A DNA stretch of 64,000 bases from Pollenia angustigena (lineage: Eukaryota; Arthropoda; Insecta; Diptera; Polleniidae), in contig OV884057.1 of the NCBI GenBank assembly GCA_930367215.1, positions 262,712,339-262,776,338 on the forward strand, written 5' to 3'. The number at the start of each line of letters is the position of its first letter. The stretch's first letter is position 1. The position numbers and the translations under genes were made by a program. Below, one piece after another: positions 47,065-59,264 of the stretch. The notes beneath the pieces are model-generated. The model worked only from the letters and a program-made list of their open reading frames with translations, was not told where the DNA came from and did not search any database.

Positions 47065-49214
47065 TTTACTTTATACTTTTGTATGCGTCTCATGCGTTTT
47101 GGAAAAACGCCACAAACAACTTGGCGCGTAAAAGGCGTTATGTGTTACTTTAATTAAAAACGTATAAAACGCACAAAAAGTTTTAAACGCATAAAATGCA
47201 ATAACGCATTTTTCGTATCTACCAACAGTTGAAGTCGACCGCAACATTCTTTATTCCATAGTAAACGTCCTTCCTCTGAAAGCCTTTTGGAATTCCTGTA
47301 GGGAGTGTGAAAGGGCTTGCTCCCAAGGACAACCCATATACAAAATAATAATTATGGAATGTGGCTAGTAGGATTTGTGTCAGCTAAATATGGCCTTCTT
47401 TTGGGCCCCTTTACTCATTATTTTTATCGCTGGGAGATGTAATGATCTCCATTAATGAATTTTAAATAAAAGTAATGTTTTAACAAAAATTCAAATTCAA
47501 AATTCTGCACAATTTTTTGTTTTACTGGTGCAAACGCTGTAACGCTTTGAACGCGTGGTATGGAACAGTTTAAGTTAACAGAATCGGTTTAAATTTCTTT
47601 TTTACAACACAGTTTATAAGAGAACGATAGATACACTTACACTTAAATGCCATATGATTTTTCTTATGCAAATTAAGCTTGGTTTTAGAACGTTTAAGAG
47701 AAAGAGCACAGTAATTAGTAAGAGATGCGTAAAAGAAACGCATTCAATAATATAGGTAGATTATTAATGAAATATGCTAGGAGGGGGGAAAAATTTAACA
47801 AGAAAATACGCAATGTTAACTTATATTTTTGTTGTTGTTGCATAGCATGGACAATAAAGTTTGTTGTAATCTATTCATGACTGTAAATGTGGTTGTTGTT
47901 ATTAATAAGAAACCGTTATTGACAACTACTCGTTAAATGTAAATTTATGTGTTTTGTTTTTACTTTCTTTCTTTTTTTTCTTCTTCTCAATAACACTTTT
48001 TTGCGGTAGTGATGGTTAATGAACTGTAATTGACAGTTTTGTTGTTACCGTCATTATTTACTTTTTATTTTGTTGTTGTTGTTTAATCATTTTTTTAACA
48101 TTTATAATTTAATTTGAAAAATTATTAAAATATTTAATAATAATTGTAATATTTCGGTGTCATGTTATTGTTTTCAAATAAAAAAAATATATTTATTTAT
48201 TAGACAAGTACCTAGGTACCTACCAGGTAAAAAAATTATTGTTTAAACTTTTTATTATTTATTTTACTTTGAAAGAAATAAATGTGTATTAAGCAACTGG
48301 TGAAATTTTGTATTATAAGTAATTATGTATGTAAGTATGTATGTACTTGTATGGAATACATTAACTACTAATTTTGTGCACATTTGATTAGGTACGGTAA
48401 TTGAATATTTTAGTACTTAGCTATAAGTACTTTTACTTGGGTAAGGTTAGTTAACCTATTGATCACAAAACACGTCCTCCATTTTTTGTTTCTTTTTAAA
48501 CTGCTACAAATTTTTCAAATATTTAAAATTTGTTGCACGTTAAATCACTAACGCATTCAATTTACTCTCTCGTAGACAGACAAATTACTGGAAATAGAGA
48601 TTAATTTTGCATTACAATTTACCGTTAATTTTCTATCACACTCAAGGAGCTCTTTTCTTGGTTGAATTTAACGACAAAATCGTTAGTCGATTTTTTTAAT
48701 TTATCACTTGCATTTTACTTAATTATTCAAATAACTAATTTTGGTAAACGAACGTTTTTTAATTTTATTTGCGTGTTTTTTTTATTTAAAAATTTGTTTC
48801 GCGTATTCAACCGACCGTCCACCTACTCTGCTAGATTTTTAAAGTAAAACTAATGTGTAGTTGCTAACTTGAGAAATTCAAATGCAACCACAATATGTTT
48901 CTGTAAAAAAATAACTCGAAAAAATCCACTACAACACAACGAATCGGCTCCGACAACTGAGATTCAATATAAATATTTCTCTTACACAAACAAAAAAATC
49001 TCCTCTAAAAACATTTTCATAAATGTCTCACATGTTCCACAAAACAGCAAAACAACAACAAGGGTAACAAATACCTACTTCAAAACCATCACAGACATTT
49101 ACTTCATCAACAAAAAGTATGCGCGATAACCGGCAATTTAATGTATTTTTTTGTTTTATTTTTATAAATAAAAAGAATTAAAGCAAAATATAAATAAAAA
49201 CAATTAATTTGGTA
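47065..49214. other. Non-coding, with a GC-richer patch at 47220-47450
   Basis: The patch 47220-47450 reads on the minus strand as CPWEQALSHSLQEFQKAFRG, but no family is known to me. The rest is AT-rich, with poly-pyrimidine and GTT repeats (for example 48070-48081). No gene is accepted. Confidence 0.3.
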
Positions 49215-49700
49215 AATTTAATCAAGCCCGACCAAATGATACCCTACACCACAATATTTACAAAATTTTTTTTTCGAGAGCTTACGCTATTTTGGATCCT
49301 TGCACCCTCCGAAGCATAATTATGTTATGAGGCTGTGATTCATTTAAAAGTTGTTTGGGCCGAAAATTATTTAGATACCTACTCTGACTCGGCAAACGTT
49401 GTTCTGCCATACAAATTATTTTCAGTGCACGGAAAAAATAAATGACTAAATTTTGCATGATTCTCGTCCAATCTATTTTGTTCTTATTTAGTTACATTTT
49501 CTTAAATAAAGAAACATTTTAATAAAACCAAGCCAAGAATAAGTAATTTTTGGCTTGAACGAGAATCATGCATGCAAAATTTTCTTGGTTCAATGTTTGT
49601 TTAGTAAATAATTCTACACACAAAAAATTCACGAAAATCGGTTAAGCCGTTTCAGAGGAGCTTAAACATACATATGTATGTATGTACATCTATAGAAGTT
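49215..49700 (-). repeat. Fragments of dispersed fly repeats
   Basis: 'aagcccgaccaaatgatacc' at 49225 looks like a reversed repeat tail ('ggcttggccgac'). At 49640-49690 'aaaatcggttaagccgtttc' and 'acatacatatgtatg' resemble the 3' part of common insect repeats. A hairpin at 49455-49585 pairs 'aaattttgcatgattctcg' with 'cgagaatcatgcatgcaaaa'. Confidence 0.4.
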
Positions 49701-49882
49701 TTTAAAGTTTAAAGAGTGGGCGTTTATATGGGACATATTGAGCCATAGCCGCCAAACTTACGCAAGTGCCGTAATTATCGATGTTCATTTTTTTGAAAGA
49801 AGTCGTTAGTTCTCTATCATTCGCATCATCTCACAAAAAGCTTTAACATGTACGATTATGATTTTATAGCGAAAACAATGTA

Positions 49883-51199
49883 CACGCAAAGAAAAAACAT
49901 GGTTGTGGTAAACATATTCTAAGAGCAACATATTATGATAAGAATTATGATTGTAGCCACCATATTAAGATTATTATTTAATCATATTATGATTAAATAT
50001 ACTCGTACTATTACATCATAATAGTTTTCCCTTAATCATATTATTATTCTGTTAATCATACTAAGTTAAGAAATAATCAAATTATTGTCATGTTAATCAT
50101 AATAAGCTAAGCAATTAATCATATTATTGTCATGTTAATCATAATAAGCTAAGAAGTAATCATATTATCATCATGTTAATCATAATAAATTTAGAAGCAA
50201 TCATATTATGATACAGCACCTTTCATAGCTGTCATAAAAATACAAAATAAATTTAAATATTTTTGAATCGATTTTTTTTATTTTGTGGCTTTTTACAATT
50301 TTTCTTAATGTTAATCAAATAGCGGAGTTCAATATAAGGCTTGCAAAAGAGCAAATGAAAAATCTGTGGTTTTCATGGGTAACCGCGTGTGTCCATTTTT
50401 TCGATTTTAAGATGTTGATGCCATATTGCCTAATTTTGAACACTCTTTAAATATTTTTGAAAAAAGATGGATCAATTCCGATTTTTTAACGTAATGACAA
50501 AGTTTAAAATGTGCAATACCTAGCCCATAGTTTGATCTCGAATGGTTTTTCGGCTTTCCTGAACAATTTGTTTTAAGACATACGCGATTGCCCATGAAAA
50601 CCACAGAAATATAGTAGCACTTTAATAAAATATAACGAAATCTCTGTGTGTTTTTTGTTGGATTTTACAAAAAAACTATGATATTTTGCATTTGCACTAT
50701 TACATCACTAATACTTGAATGAACTCCGCTAATATTTTAATTTTGTAATTTCTTTAAACTTATTTTTTTTTATGGAATTTTATCTTTTAATTGTTTAACC
50801 GCTCACAAATAAAATAATGACACAACTGCTTCAAAATTATTTTACAAATGGCGCTAACATAATATGATTAGAGTAAAAATAGTTTGATTGCATCTTTAAC
50901 ATAATATGATAAATGTATAGAAAGTTATCATGTTATGGCTATTAAATATCATGATATGGTTGTGAGAAATATAATATGTTTAGAAAGTTATCATAATTAA
51001 GTTGTTAGAAAAATAATTATTTTTCGGTCAACAATACTCAAATTTATAATTGCGATAAACATTGATATGTTTACAGTAACTATAATATTGTTGATATTAA
51101 ATAAAAATAACAATTATTTGTGTACGACAACAATATATTGTTACATTAAGCATAGTGTTGTTGCCGTAACCATGCCCAACCATATTTTTTCTCTGCGTG
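49883..51199. mobile_element. Element T, full-length copy 2 (1317 bp)
   Basis: The left end CACGCAAAGAAAAAACATGG and the reversed right end CACGCAGAGAAAAAATATGG pair and are flanked by TA (49881-49882, 51200-51201). The interior holds tandem 'aatcatattattgtcatgtt' units and the nested element Z. Its ends match the 205-bp element at 32970-33174, so the two are a long and a short form of one family. No coding frame. Confidence 0.8.
50321..50730. mobile_element. Element Z inside element T, copy 2
   Basis: Same AGCGGAGTTC ends and AAT flanks as at 45619-46012, at the same position in the host element. Confidence 0.65.
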
Positions 51200-51414
51200 T
51201 AGGCGCATGTATAATTCTTTCTTTGTTACCACAAGGGGGCAAAATCGCAAAATATTGTACATATTGGTTACACTATGCAACAAGCAAAAATTCCCTGAAT
51301 AACCGCTATATTTTTTTGATCCGCTATAGTCACCTAACTGCAAAAATCATCATTATTTAAAGTTATACACAGCAACCAAGCTAAAAGGGAAAAACCAAGC
51401 TTTTTATGATTACT

Positions 51415-51655
51415 TTAAGTACGAGTCGTACTCCAAAATTCAAGTACGAATAACACTAAAACGTACTCAAAACAATCCTAAATGGCATTACTTTCGAAAA
51501 TCAATCCCGAAATTTCTTGAAATAAGTATAAAATTATTAAATCAAGGAAAAAAAGATTAAAGTTTTTGTTTTTGTTCAACCCTCCGGCTTACGCATGTTT
51601 TGATTTTCTTTACACATTGAAAAAGGTCTGGCCAGAGTCATGTGTACCACAAAGG
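51415..51655. repeat. Repeat F, copy 2, left part
   Basis: It contains 'ttcaaccctccggcttacgc' and 'ggtctggccagagtcatgtg' followed by 'accacaaagggttaa', as in copy 1. It is cut off by the hAT-like element starting at 51664. Confidence 0.55.
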
Positions 51656-52001
51656 GTTAAAAACAGTGATGCCAACTTTTTGAGAGCAAAAAGCACTTTA
51701 AAATTTAAAAAAAGCACTAAAAAGCACTATTTTGAACAAAAAAAAGCGTAAAAAAGCACTAAGCCATTTTTTAAATTTAATTTAACACAAAACTCGTTGC
51801 CGAATATTATATACCTCCAAAATTTAAAAAAAGGCGATGGCGTTGATGGGGACCATTTTCTTTTAAGATTAAATAATAAATATATTTACATTTGTATATA
51901 AACATTTTTAAATTTATTATTACTAGTGTTCGCCTTATGGTCAAAATTCGACCATAACTTTTTTTTGTAAATATGAAGAAAACATAATTCATCTAAGTAT
52001 A

Positions 52002-52561
52002 TCGTCACCTAAAAGACGAAATAACCTATCTGCAGTTTTCAAAAGTTTACAGGAGAGGGAAAAACGTAATAAAATTGGAACTACTAACGATATTGAAACG
52101 AAAATTACACATTTTGATTAAAATGAAACCAGTAATATATATCGGTTGGGAAAATTTTGCTTTTCTAATCACAGCTTATGTTATGACACTTAGGTTTTTT
52201 GGAATTGTAAAAATCTGAAACCAAATAACCTATCTGCAGTACTAATTAGTATGAATAAATATAAATTTCTTTATACACATGAATATTATAAACATTAAAT
52301 AATTACAGTAGTAGTTTCTTTTACTGGTTTAAGCAAAAATTACACTATGCAACAAAATTAAACTTTTATCGTGATTTTTTATGACTTATTTTTCTCTTTT
52401 TTTGTGCGTAACGGTCCTCTAGGTACAAAAACTTTGTCATTTGTAATATTACGTGTTCAAAATTTTCCACACATATGCGTTATGATATAGGGAATAAAAA
52501 TCCATAAAAAACTCAATTTTGAAATTTTTGCAGATAGGTTATTACCCCTTTAAGATGACGA
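52002..52561. mobile_element. 560-bp inverted-repeat element, TA|TCGTC ends
   Basis: The left end TCGTCACCTAAAAGACGAAA and the reversed right end TCGTCATCTTAAAGGGGTAA both continue into TAACCTATCTGCA, giving about 33 bp of inverted repeat. TA flanks both ends (52000-52001, 52562-52563). 'aacctatctgcag' also occurs in the middle (about 52226). Confidence 0.75.
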
Positions 52562-53599
52562 TATATGAATTTATTTGTTTCGAGCATTTATTTTTTCCTT
52601 CAAAGAGGATCGATTTGGCGAGGGACGAACCTCCGGTTCATATATTATCTTCTACGTGAGTTAATTTAATTTTGTAAGTTCCGTATAAAAAATACCAATT
52701 GAAAAACAAAAAAGTATCAAAAAGTCTCGATTATATATATTGTCATCCACTCAGGACGTTGCACGTTTAATTTTATGTTTCTATGTCTAATATTAACGAA
52801 AATTAATCAAAGTACCAGATGTACAACGAAAAGTACCAAAAAGCTCACCTAACATGTTCTTATTCACCCAGTTTAATTTATAATTTTATCTTTATAGGTC
52901 GAATGTTAACGAATTTTCAAAAAGTTCCAGATCACTCACTCAGGATCTACACCTATAATATAATGTTTCTAAGTTCTATATTACAGAAAATTTAACAATT
53001 ATCAAATGAAGCGCAGAAAAGTTAAAAAAAAAAGAAATTTCCCCTTTTTTCTCCCCATAGAGGTTCGGTTGACAAACAAAGGAAGAAACCGTTCTTAACT
53101 GTTTTGCCTGGTTTGATTTTTATAGTCGAAATATTCGAAAACCGGTTTCTGAAAAATTTCGAATAATCGATCACCCTAATTTTTTGTTATTTGATAATTG
53201 AAAATAAATTTTTATTTATTTATTTTGCATTTTTGTTAGTTACAATTTTGAACGCTTATAACTCTGAAATTATTGAACAGATTTTAATAAAATATGCATT
53301 GTGCACTTCTACCTCTTAAATGGTGTATATTTTGTTCAAAACGGTTGTTCTTAACTGTTTTGCCTTAGCCGATTTATATATATGTACATAGATTACCTTC
53401 AATTAAAAATTATATCAACCAAATCATTTGGATCATCATCAGCTGGGTTTGAATTGGTCGTAAAACAGTAATAAAGTGCGAGCTAGATTTCGTAGTAAGA
53501 AAAAATCTGTCCTGTTGCAATTACCGAAAATTTGCAGTGACCGACCATTCCTTATAAAACTTAATGACATCCCAAATTTTAATAAACAAAATATGTTGT

Positions 53600-53775
53600 C
53601 AACGCAAAAAAGTAAATGTTTTGTAAAATTTCCAAATTGCTAGGAAGCCTAGCTCTAACCTTGTAAATAAAGTTTTTGGTAAAACGAATGCAACTTTCTT
53701 TTATCAGTTTTTTTTATCATTTGAAACCTTAAAATCTTTACAGGCCTTCCCAAAATTGTACCCCAAATAGCAAAT
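53600..53775 (-). pseudogene. hAT transposase fragment, diverged copy
   Basis: The minus strand reads FGKACKDFKVSNDKK and, after a frameshift, ESCIRFTKNFIYKVRARLPS then NLEILQNIYFF. It corresponds closely to 44973-45122. The 67-codon frame reported over this place (53655-53858) is in a different frame and is a shadow. Confidence 0.6.
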
Positions 53776-53985
53776 CTCATCTTAATCATCCTCAATATAA
53801 TCGATGTTTTAAAAAATGGTACAAAAAAATAAATATTGTAAAAGGCACTAAAATGCACTGTGAGAAATAGTTAAAAGCACTATAAATACCCGCTTTTCAA
53901 AAACGGGTGTTTAACAAAATTTCGGGTATTGCATGAGCAAAAAAGCACCAAAAAATACCCGAAAGGCACCAAAATGGCAACGCTG

Positions 53986-54600
53986 GTTAACCCAAGGATT
54001 CTTGGTAACTTTTTTCCACTAAGTTCTCATCTTGGTCTGGCCAGACCACAATTAGAACAGCTAAAAAACGCAATTAAATAAAAAGTAAATAAATATATTT
54101 TTTACTGAACTTATGCTTTCAACTTTAGATTATACAAATTTATTATACAAATTTAGTATTTTATGCCACATGCAAGTCATCCAATTTCGCACACTGCTTC
54201 TTCGCATCGACCACAGCTGAAACGAGTTTTGCGTTTGGTTTTTGTAGTTGAATTAAACTAAGTGCATAATGGGCTGTAGTTTTCTGATTTGTTTCAAACT
54301 TGATTCATTCGATTCATAACATATCATTTCTGTTTCTGTTCTTTTAATATTTTGTCCTGCTTAAAAAATATTCCAAGCAAAAAAAAAAAATTGGTCTGGC
54401 CAAACCAAGAGGGTTAATGGACTTTTACATAAAACTGTAATTTCACCCCACTAATTTGTTCCAACTGAACCTAAATTGGTTTCATTCTATTCAGCATATA
54501 TCATTTATAGAATTCACGTCCCTGGTTTTTTTATTTTTTGTTATATTCGAAAAATATTGCAAGCAAAACACAAATTTGGTCTGGCCAGACCAAAACAGTT
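53986..54600. repeat. Diverged ~180-bp tandem units with a palindrome
   Basis: The 16-18-bp palindrome tggtctggccagacca occurs at 54033-54048 and 54576-54593, with a one-mismatch form at 54391-54408. Between the last two the order 'gtttca..cttgattcattc', 'catatatcattt', 'aaaaatattgcaagcaaa' is repeated, indicating two diverged tandem units. The same motif in degenerate form is part of repeat F (5571, 51625). Confidence 0.5.
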
Positions 54601-55045
54601 ATCCTAAGGTTAAAAAGTAAATTTAAACTCTTGCTTCTCATTTACTTTATATTTTTGGATAAATATGTACGTAAGATTTCTAAAGTAAAAACCCTATCGG
54701 GCATGGTGTTGGTAAGTAAATCAATCATAATGATTTTTTCTTTCTAAAATTTTAATCTAATGTATTTTGAGATTGATTCAATCTTAGTTTTACTTCAATC
54801 CATCTCATTTTCGGATTATTTTAAGTACGAATTCGGAGTAAAACAATTTTATAATTCTTGAATCAAGAGCATTTTGAGATTGATTCAATCTTAGTTCTAC
54901 TTAAATTAATCTCATTTTTGGATTACTTTAAGTACGAAATCGGGATTGAATATGGATAATTTCAGTATTTTGCAATTAAAACCCCGATTATTTGAATCAA
55001 TCTTTCTGTACTTGATTCAAGAAAATCCGTACTCACCGTACTATT
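54601..55045. repeat. Repeat F, copy 2, right part
   Basis: It continues copy 2 of F after the insertions: 'ctcttgcttctcatt', 'aaaccctatcgggcatggtg', and two tandem 'gagattgattcaatcttagt' units with 'aagtacga.atcgg'. It ends in 'gtact'-rich sequence. Confidence 0.55.
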
Positions 55046-55437
55046 AAAATTTGAGATTTTTGAAGATGCTGCTCCATACATCTTGTCTTAACTATGCAAC
55101 GACGTCCTCGATTTTGTTATGCAATACGTCAACACTTTTTGAATTACACCAGATTTAAGTCTTTCTAATATCATATTTGAATTTAGCCATTAGTTTTGAA
55201 GTTATAGAGGCACAAGTGGAAAAAATGTTTTTTTTATTTTGTTTAATTATAAAAAACTCATAAAAAATGGAAATCAACAAATACTTCCCAGTTTACGGTA
55301 TTAGGATATAAAGATTTAATTCTTTTATATACAGTATTGTAGCGGTAAAGTTTTGTGGTAAATACGACTTTAAAAAACTAAAGTCGTATATTTGTATTTA
55401 GGGTGTTGTGCCAGTGTTGAATCTTAAGGCCCAATCA

Positions 55438-55692
55438 CAATGTGCTTAAGTTGGCTTAAGCAAATGTGCGAATACATGTAAATCACATGAGGCAAACCAT
55501 ATAAAACTTAAGGAAACTTTTTGTTAAGTTTTACGAAGTTGTCATTTGCTTAAGCAAAGTGCGAAACAGATCGCACATTCCGTACGGAAACAATGTTTTT
55601 TGATTTTGTTTTGGTTTTTTGTTTTAATACATTTGAGAGAGTTTTTGTTGGTTTTTGACAGTAGGTTAAGCACGGCTATGCATATCGAGCCC
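55438..55692. mobile_element. Repeat Q, copy 3
   Basis: It starts GGCCCAATCACAATGTGC and contains 'atttgcttaagcaaagtgcg' and 'gatcgcacattccgtacgg', as in copy 2, and ends 'gctatgcatatcgagccc'. Non-coding. Confidence 0.5.
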
Positions 55693-56968
55693 TAATAGCA
55701 AAAATTATGTAACCAACAACATTTTAGTTTTTTATTTCTTGATGAAAATCGATAACTTATTATAATTTGCATCATCTCTAAAAATCTCTTATCTCTGGGA
55801 AGTACCGTTACGAAATAAGAGCAAAAGCAAATTCAAACGAAACCCTAGACTTGAAGCAAAAATATTTTAAAAAAACCTTCCCCTGTAAAATTTTATTTTT
55901 GTTGGTTACACCATTTTTGCTATAAGGGCTCGATATTATAGTTGGGCCTTTATTTTAAAACGGTTTTAAAAACTAAGGTTGTAATTTTGTATCTAAAGTG
56001 TTGTGATGGTACCATATTTTTACATAATACTTAGAAGAGTCGTAGTTTCTGCCTGGGTAGTTTTGACCTTTTTTACCGCAAATTTGTGTCAAGCAACATA
56101 CTGCAAACATAAATTAAACATGTTGCACACCGTTTTTGTACTCTGTTAAAATTTGTGAAAATTGTTAGCAACATTGATTATTTCGCACGAAAATTTTGAC
56201 ATGTACCAATTTTACCTTTCTTGCGAGTTTGCAAAATATGACGTATTAATTCCTTCGAAGTATGCAAAATTGTTTTGCGTATGTAAAGAACTCCCACATG
56301 TATATATTATATATATATAAAGTTAATATGGATTAAAAACTGTTACCGCTTGTGTTATTTTAATTTATTTTTTTTTTTTTTTTTCTTATTTATTATTAAG
56401 CTCATACTTTTTTGCGTTTGGTTAAAATTCCACGTGAAATAAGTGCAGCTTACATTATTTCGCAGTTGTAAAAAAATGTTGCCAGAAACATTTCGGAACT
56501 TTTTCACAAATTGAACAGTGTACCAGGCTTGAACAAAAAATTTTTGCGATTTATATTTTCCAAAGGTTAAAATTTTTTCATTTTCACTTTCGTACAATTT
56601 TGTTTCTGTGACACACCTGATAATGGATTTTTTTTTATTCAAGAAATTCTTTGCCGTTACATTAACAACACTGTGTCTGCCCCACAAAAAATCTCTTAAT
56701 CATTCAAAAATTCTCTTTTTGTGGATGGCATTTTAAAATGTGGATACACAACAAAATATTACAATACTTTTATGCTCTGGCTCCAACTTTTTGTGCTCCC
56801 CACTATAAAAAATGTTCTCTCATACATTTATTTGTTTACTGATAAAGTGTATTGTTTTTGTACTTTTGTTTTAACATTTCATTCGTTGTTTTGTTTGGTT
56901 GTATTTTTTTTTTTTATTTTGTATTTTTGCAGTGTCCATCCATGTGGGGACATTGTTTTGGATAGAGC
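55693..56968. other. Non-coding stretch
   Basis: No gene seen. The 110-codon minus frame at 56355-56687 and the 104-codon plus frame at 56721-57035 are composed of AT-driven residues with no domain. Confidence 0.35.
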
Positions 56969-57095
56969 GTTGATACCAGCGTTGCCAAAACGGCATATGC
57001 ATCTTGCACTTTTTCTAATAATTGAGCAGTTTTGAAGTTTTTTTGTTTAAAAAATGGTGTTTTCTGTTAATTGTGCATAGTTTGGAGTTTTTATA

Positions 57096-57263
57096 GGCCC
57101 CTATTACGGTTAACAACTCAGCTCAGTTGAGTTATAATTTCTTAATTTTTGTATTATGGTTTACAACTTTGCTAAATTGCGGTGAACAAAAATTACAACT
57201 GATCACAACCAGATGTCTTTATTACAACTCAACTGAGTTGAGTTGTAAACCGTAATAGGGGCC
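57096..57263. mobile_element. 168-bp inverted-repeat element with ATA duplication
   Basis: The left end GGCCCCTATTACGGTTAACA and the reversed right end GGCCCCTATTACGGTTTACA differ by one base, and the match continues through ACTCA.CTCAGTTGAGTT. ATA flanks both ends. Non-coding. Confidence 0.75.
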
Positions 57264-57310
57264 ATAAGTCTGTGGCTTTTTGATATAACACCTCAAGTCG
57301 AGATTAGATC

Positions 57311-57582
57311 GCAAAAAAAGTTTAAAAAAAATCGGTGAAGAAATCATTTATATTTGAAAATAAAATTAAACCATAATTCAAAAAAAATTTCGTTAATAAT
57401 AAAAAATTTTAAAATCGCAAGCAAAAACGTTTTTGAATGAAAATTTGCAAAAAAAGTTTAAAAAAATCGGAGAAGAAATCACTTTTATTTAAAAATAAAA
57501 TTTAACCAAAATTCAAGAAAAATTCCGTTAATAATAAAAAATTTTAAAACCGCAAGCAAAAATGTTTTTGAATGAAAATTTG
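57311..57582. repeat. 136-bp tandem duplication
   Basis: 'gcaaaaaaagtttaaaaaaa' at 57311 recurs at 57447, and the two 136-bp units stay closely similar to their ends ('gtttttgaatgaaaatttg'). Confidence 0.7.
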
Positions 57583-57741
57583 TATAATAAACAATATTTT
57601 TTCAACTTTTTAAATTTGACTTAGGTAGTTTTGTCAAAATGAAACAGAATTAAATTTTGTTATATTATATTTCTAAAGCAGTGAAGGGCACACACATACT
57701 ATCACATTTATGCTTGTGTTGACGAAATAACAACAAAGCAA

Positions 57742-58781
57742 CCCAGCGGGAAAAAGAAGGAGTACGGAGGCCTTCCAGAAGGTCTCTGTACCCCTTCTTT
57801 TGGATAAACAAGCCCTTCTCGCTCCATTCCATACTCATATCTTTTTTACACGCGTTGTCAGTGCGGAGAAGGCCTTCCGCTTTCCTTTCTTCCGCAGAGC
57901 TTCTTAAAGGCCTTCAAATAAATGGCTTTTAGAAGGCTTTCCAGCGAATGACTGTCAAAAGGCCTTAGCAAAAAGGTTATCTTGAAGGGTTTTTAAGAAA
58001 GGTATGGTAAAATGCCTTTCAATTAATGGCTCTTAAAAGGCCTTTCAGACCATCCATCTACAAATGCATTAAAGGTCATATTGAAGGGATATCAGTCTAA
58101 AACATTAAGGAATATTTCCTTACAAATGAAATTAGAAGACTGAATAGGTTTTATGTACATATCAGATCTCCAATATAGAAAATGAACACTTAACTTTTTA
58201 TATATGCATACCTATTTTACAAACGTACATATGTTTATATATTTTATTAAACTTATTGTAGTTTAATAACACATGTGATACCTATTTTTTTATTGAAATA
58301 ATCAAATTCGCTAAATATTGTAAAATAGATAATTAAAAAAAGCTTTTAAGCACATGTACCTATCTTCCTTAATGAACAAAACTCAACTAAAATAATTTAC
58401 ATTATTGTTTTTATTTTGTATTTTAATATGTACCTACTTTGTTACTTTGTTTTTATAACGGGATCTGAATTGTTTCGCTTTGGCGAAAAAAACAAAACAA
58501 AAAATTTTACTCTTTCTCTTTTCAACTTCAACGAAAATGATTTACAACATATATTACTTTGTTTTTGTAAAGGGATCTGAACTCTTTTGCTTGTGCAAAA
58601 AAAAAAACAAAGCAAAAAATGTTACTCCTTCTTTTTTCGCTTCTTTTATACCAAAGAGCCGAGGCATTCTATAAGGCATTCTTTAGCAGTTACGTAAGAA
58701 TAGTAATTAAATCAAAAAATTTTTTAAGCAGGCCTTTAAAAAGGCCTGAAGTAAGAAGGTCTTCTGAGTTTTCCCGCTGGG
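57742..58781. mobile_element. Element D, copy 1 (1040 bp)
   Basis: The ends CCCAGCGGGAAAA and TTTTCCCGCTGGG are perfect inverted repeats. Many copies of 'aaggcctt' and related short palindromes follow the left end, and 'gcaggcctttaaaaaggcct' precedes the right end. AA lies outside each end. No transposase is seen. Confidence 0.75.
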
Positions 58782-58795
58782 AACAGCCGAACGTA

Positions 58796-59221
58796 CCCTG
58801 CAAATAAAATTGGACCACCTGACCCATTTTGATAAAATGGACTACTCCATGGACTAGTCCGATGTAATGCAAGCATGGACCATGCCATTGTTAAAAAGTG
58901 TTTGTAGTGAGACGACATGTCTTCGTTTTTTAACGACATGCTTTCGTGTTTAAACGACTTCAAAACTAATCCTCTTGAGTATACCATGGAGTAGTTTTAA
59001 AACTACTCCTTACTGGTCCAAAGGTGGGTTATATACCATGGAGTAGTTTTAAAACTACTCCTTAGTGGTCCAAAGGTGGGTTATATGGTCCTCTCCTAGG
59101 ACATCGTAATGTTAAATAGACCAGGTTTTTTCCATACGTTTGGGTTACTTGTGGACTAGTCCTGGTCCCTTGTGGACTACTCTTTACACGCGTGTTTGGA
59201 CTGGTCCTATTATTTGCAGGG
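58796..59221. mobile_element. Element C, complete copy
   Basis: The left end CCCTGCAAATAAAATTGG and the reversed right end CCCTGCAAATAATAGGACCA pair, with TA on both sides (58794-58795, 59222-59223). A tandem duplication of about 55 bp containing 'ggagtagttttaaaactact' lies at 58984-59085. It is in opposite orientation to the copies at 14698-15307. Confidence 0.75.
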
Positions 59222-59264
59222 TACATTGTCACAGACACACAAAGAAGTTTATAGTGTACATGTA

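Larger units (their letters stand above)
51664..53985. mobile_element. hAT-like element, 2.3 kb, decayed
   Basis: The left end CAGTGATGCCAACTTTT and the reversed right end CAGCGTTGCCATTTT are hAT-like. The flanks GTTAAAAA and GTTAACCC agree in 5 of 8 positions, so the duplication is decayed or the assignment is imperfect. Both ends carry 'aaaagcacta/ggcacc' repeats, and a transposase fragment lies on the minus strand. It is interrupted by the TA|TCGTC element at 52002-52561. Confidence 0.6.
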
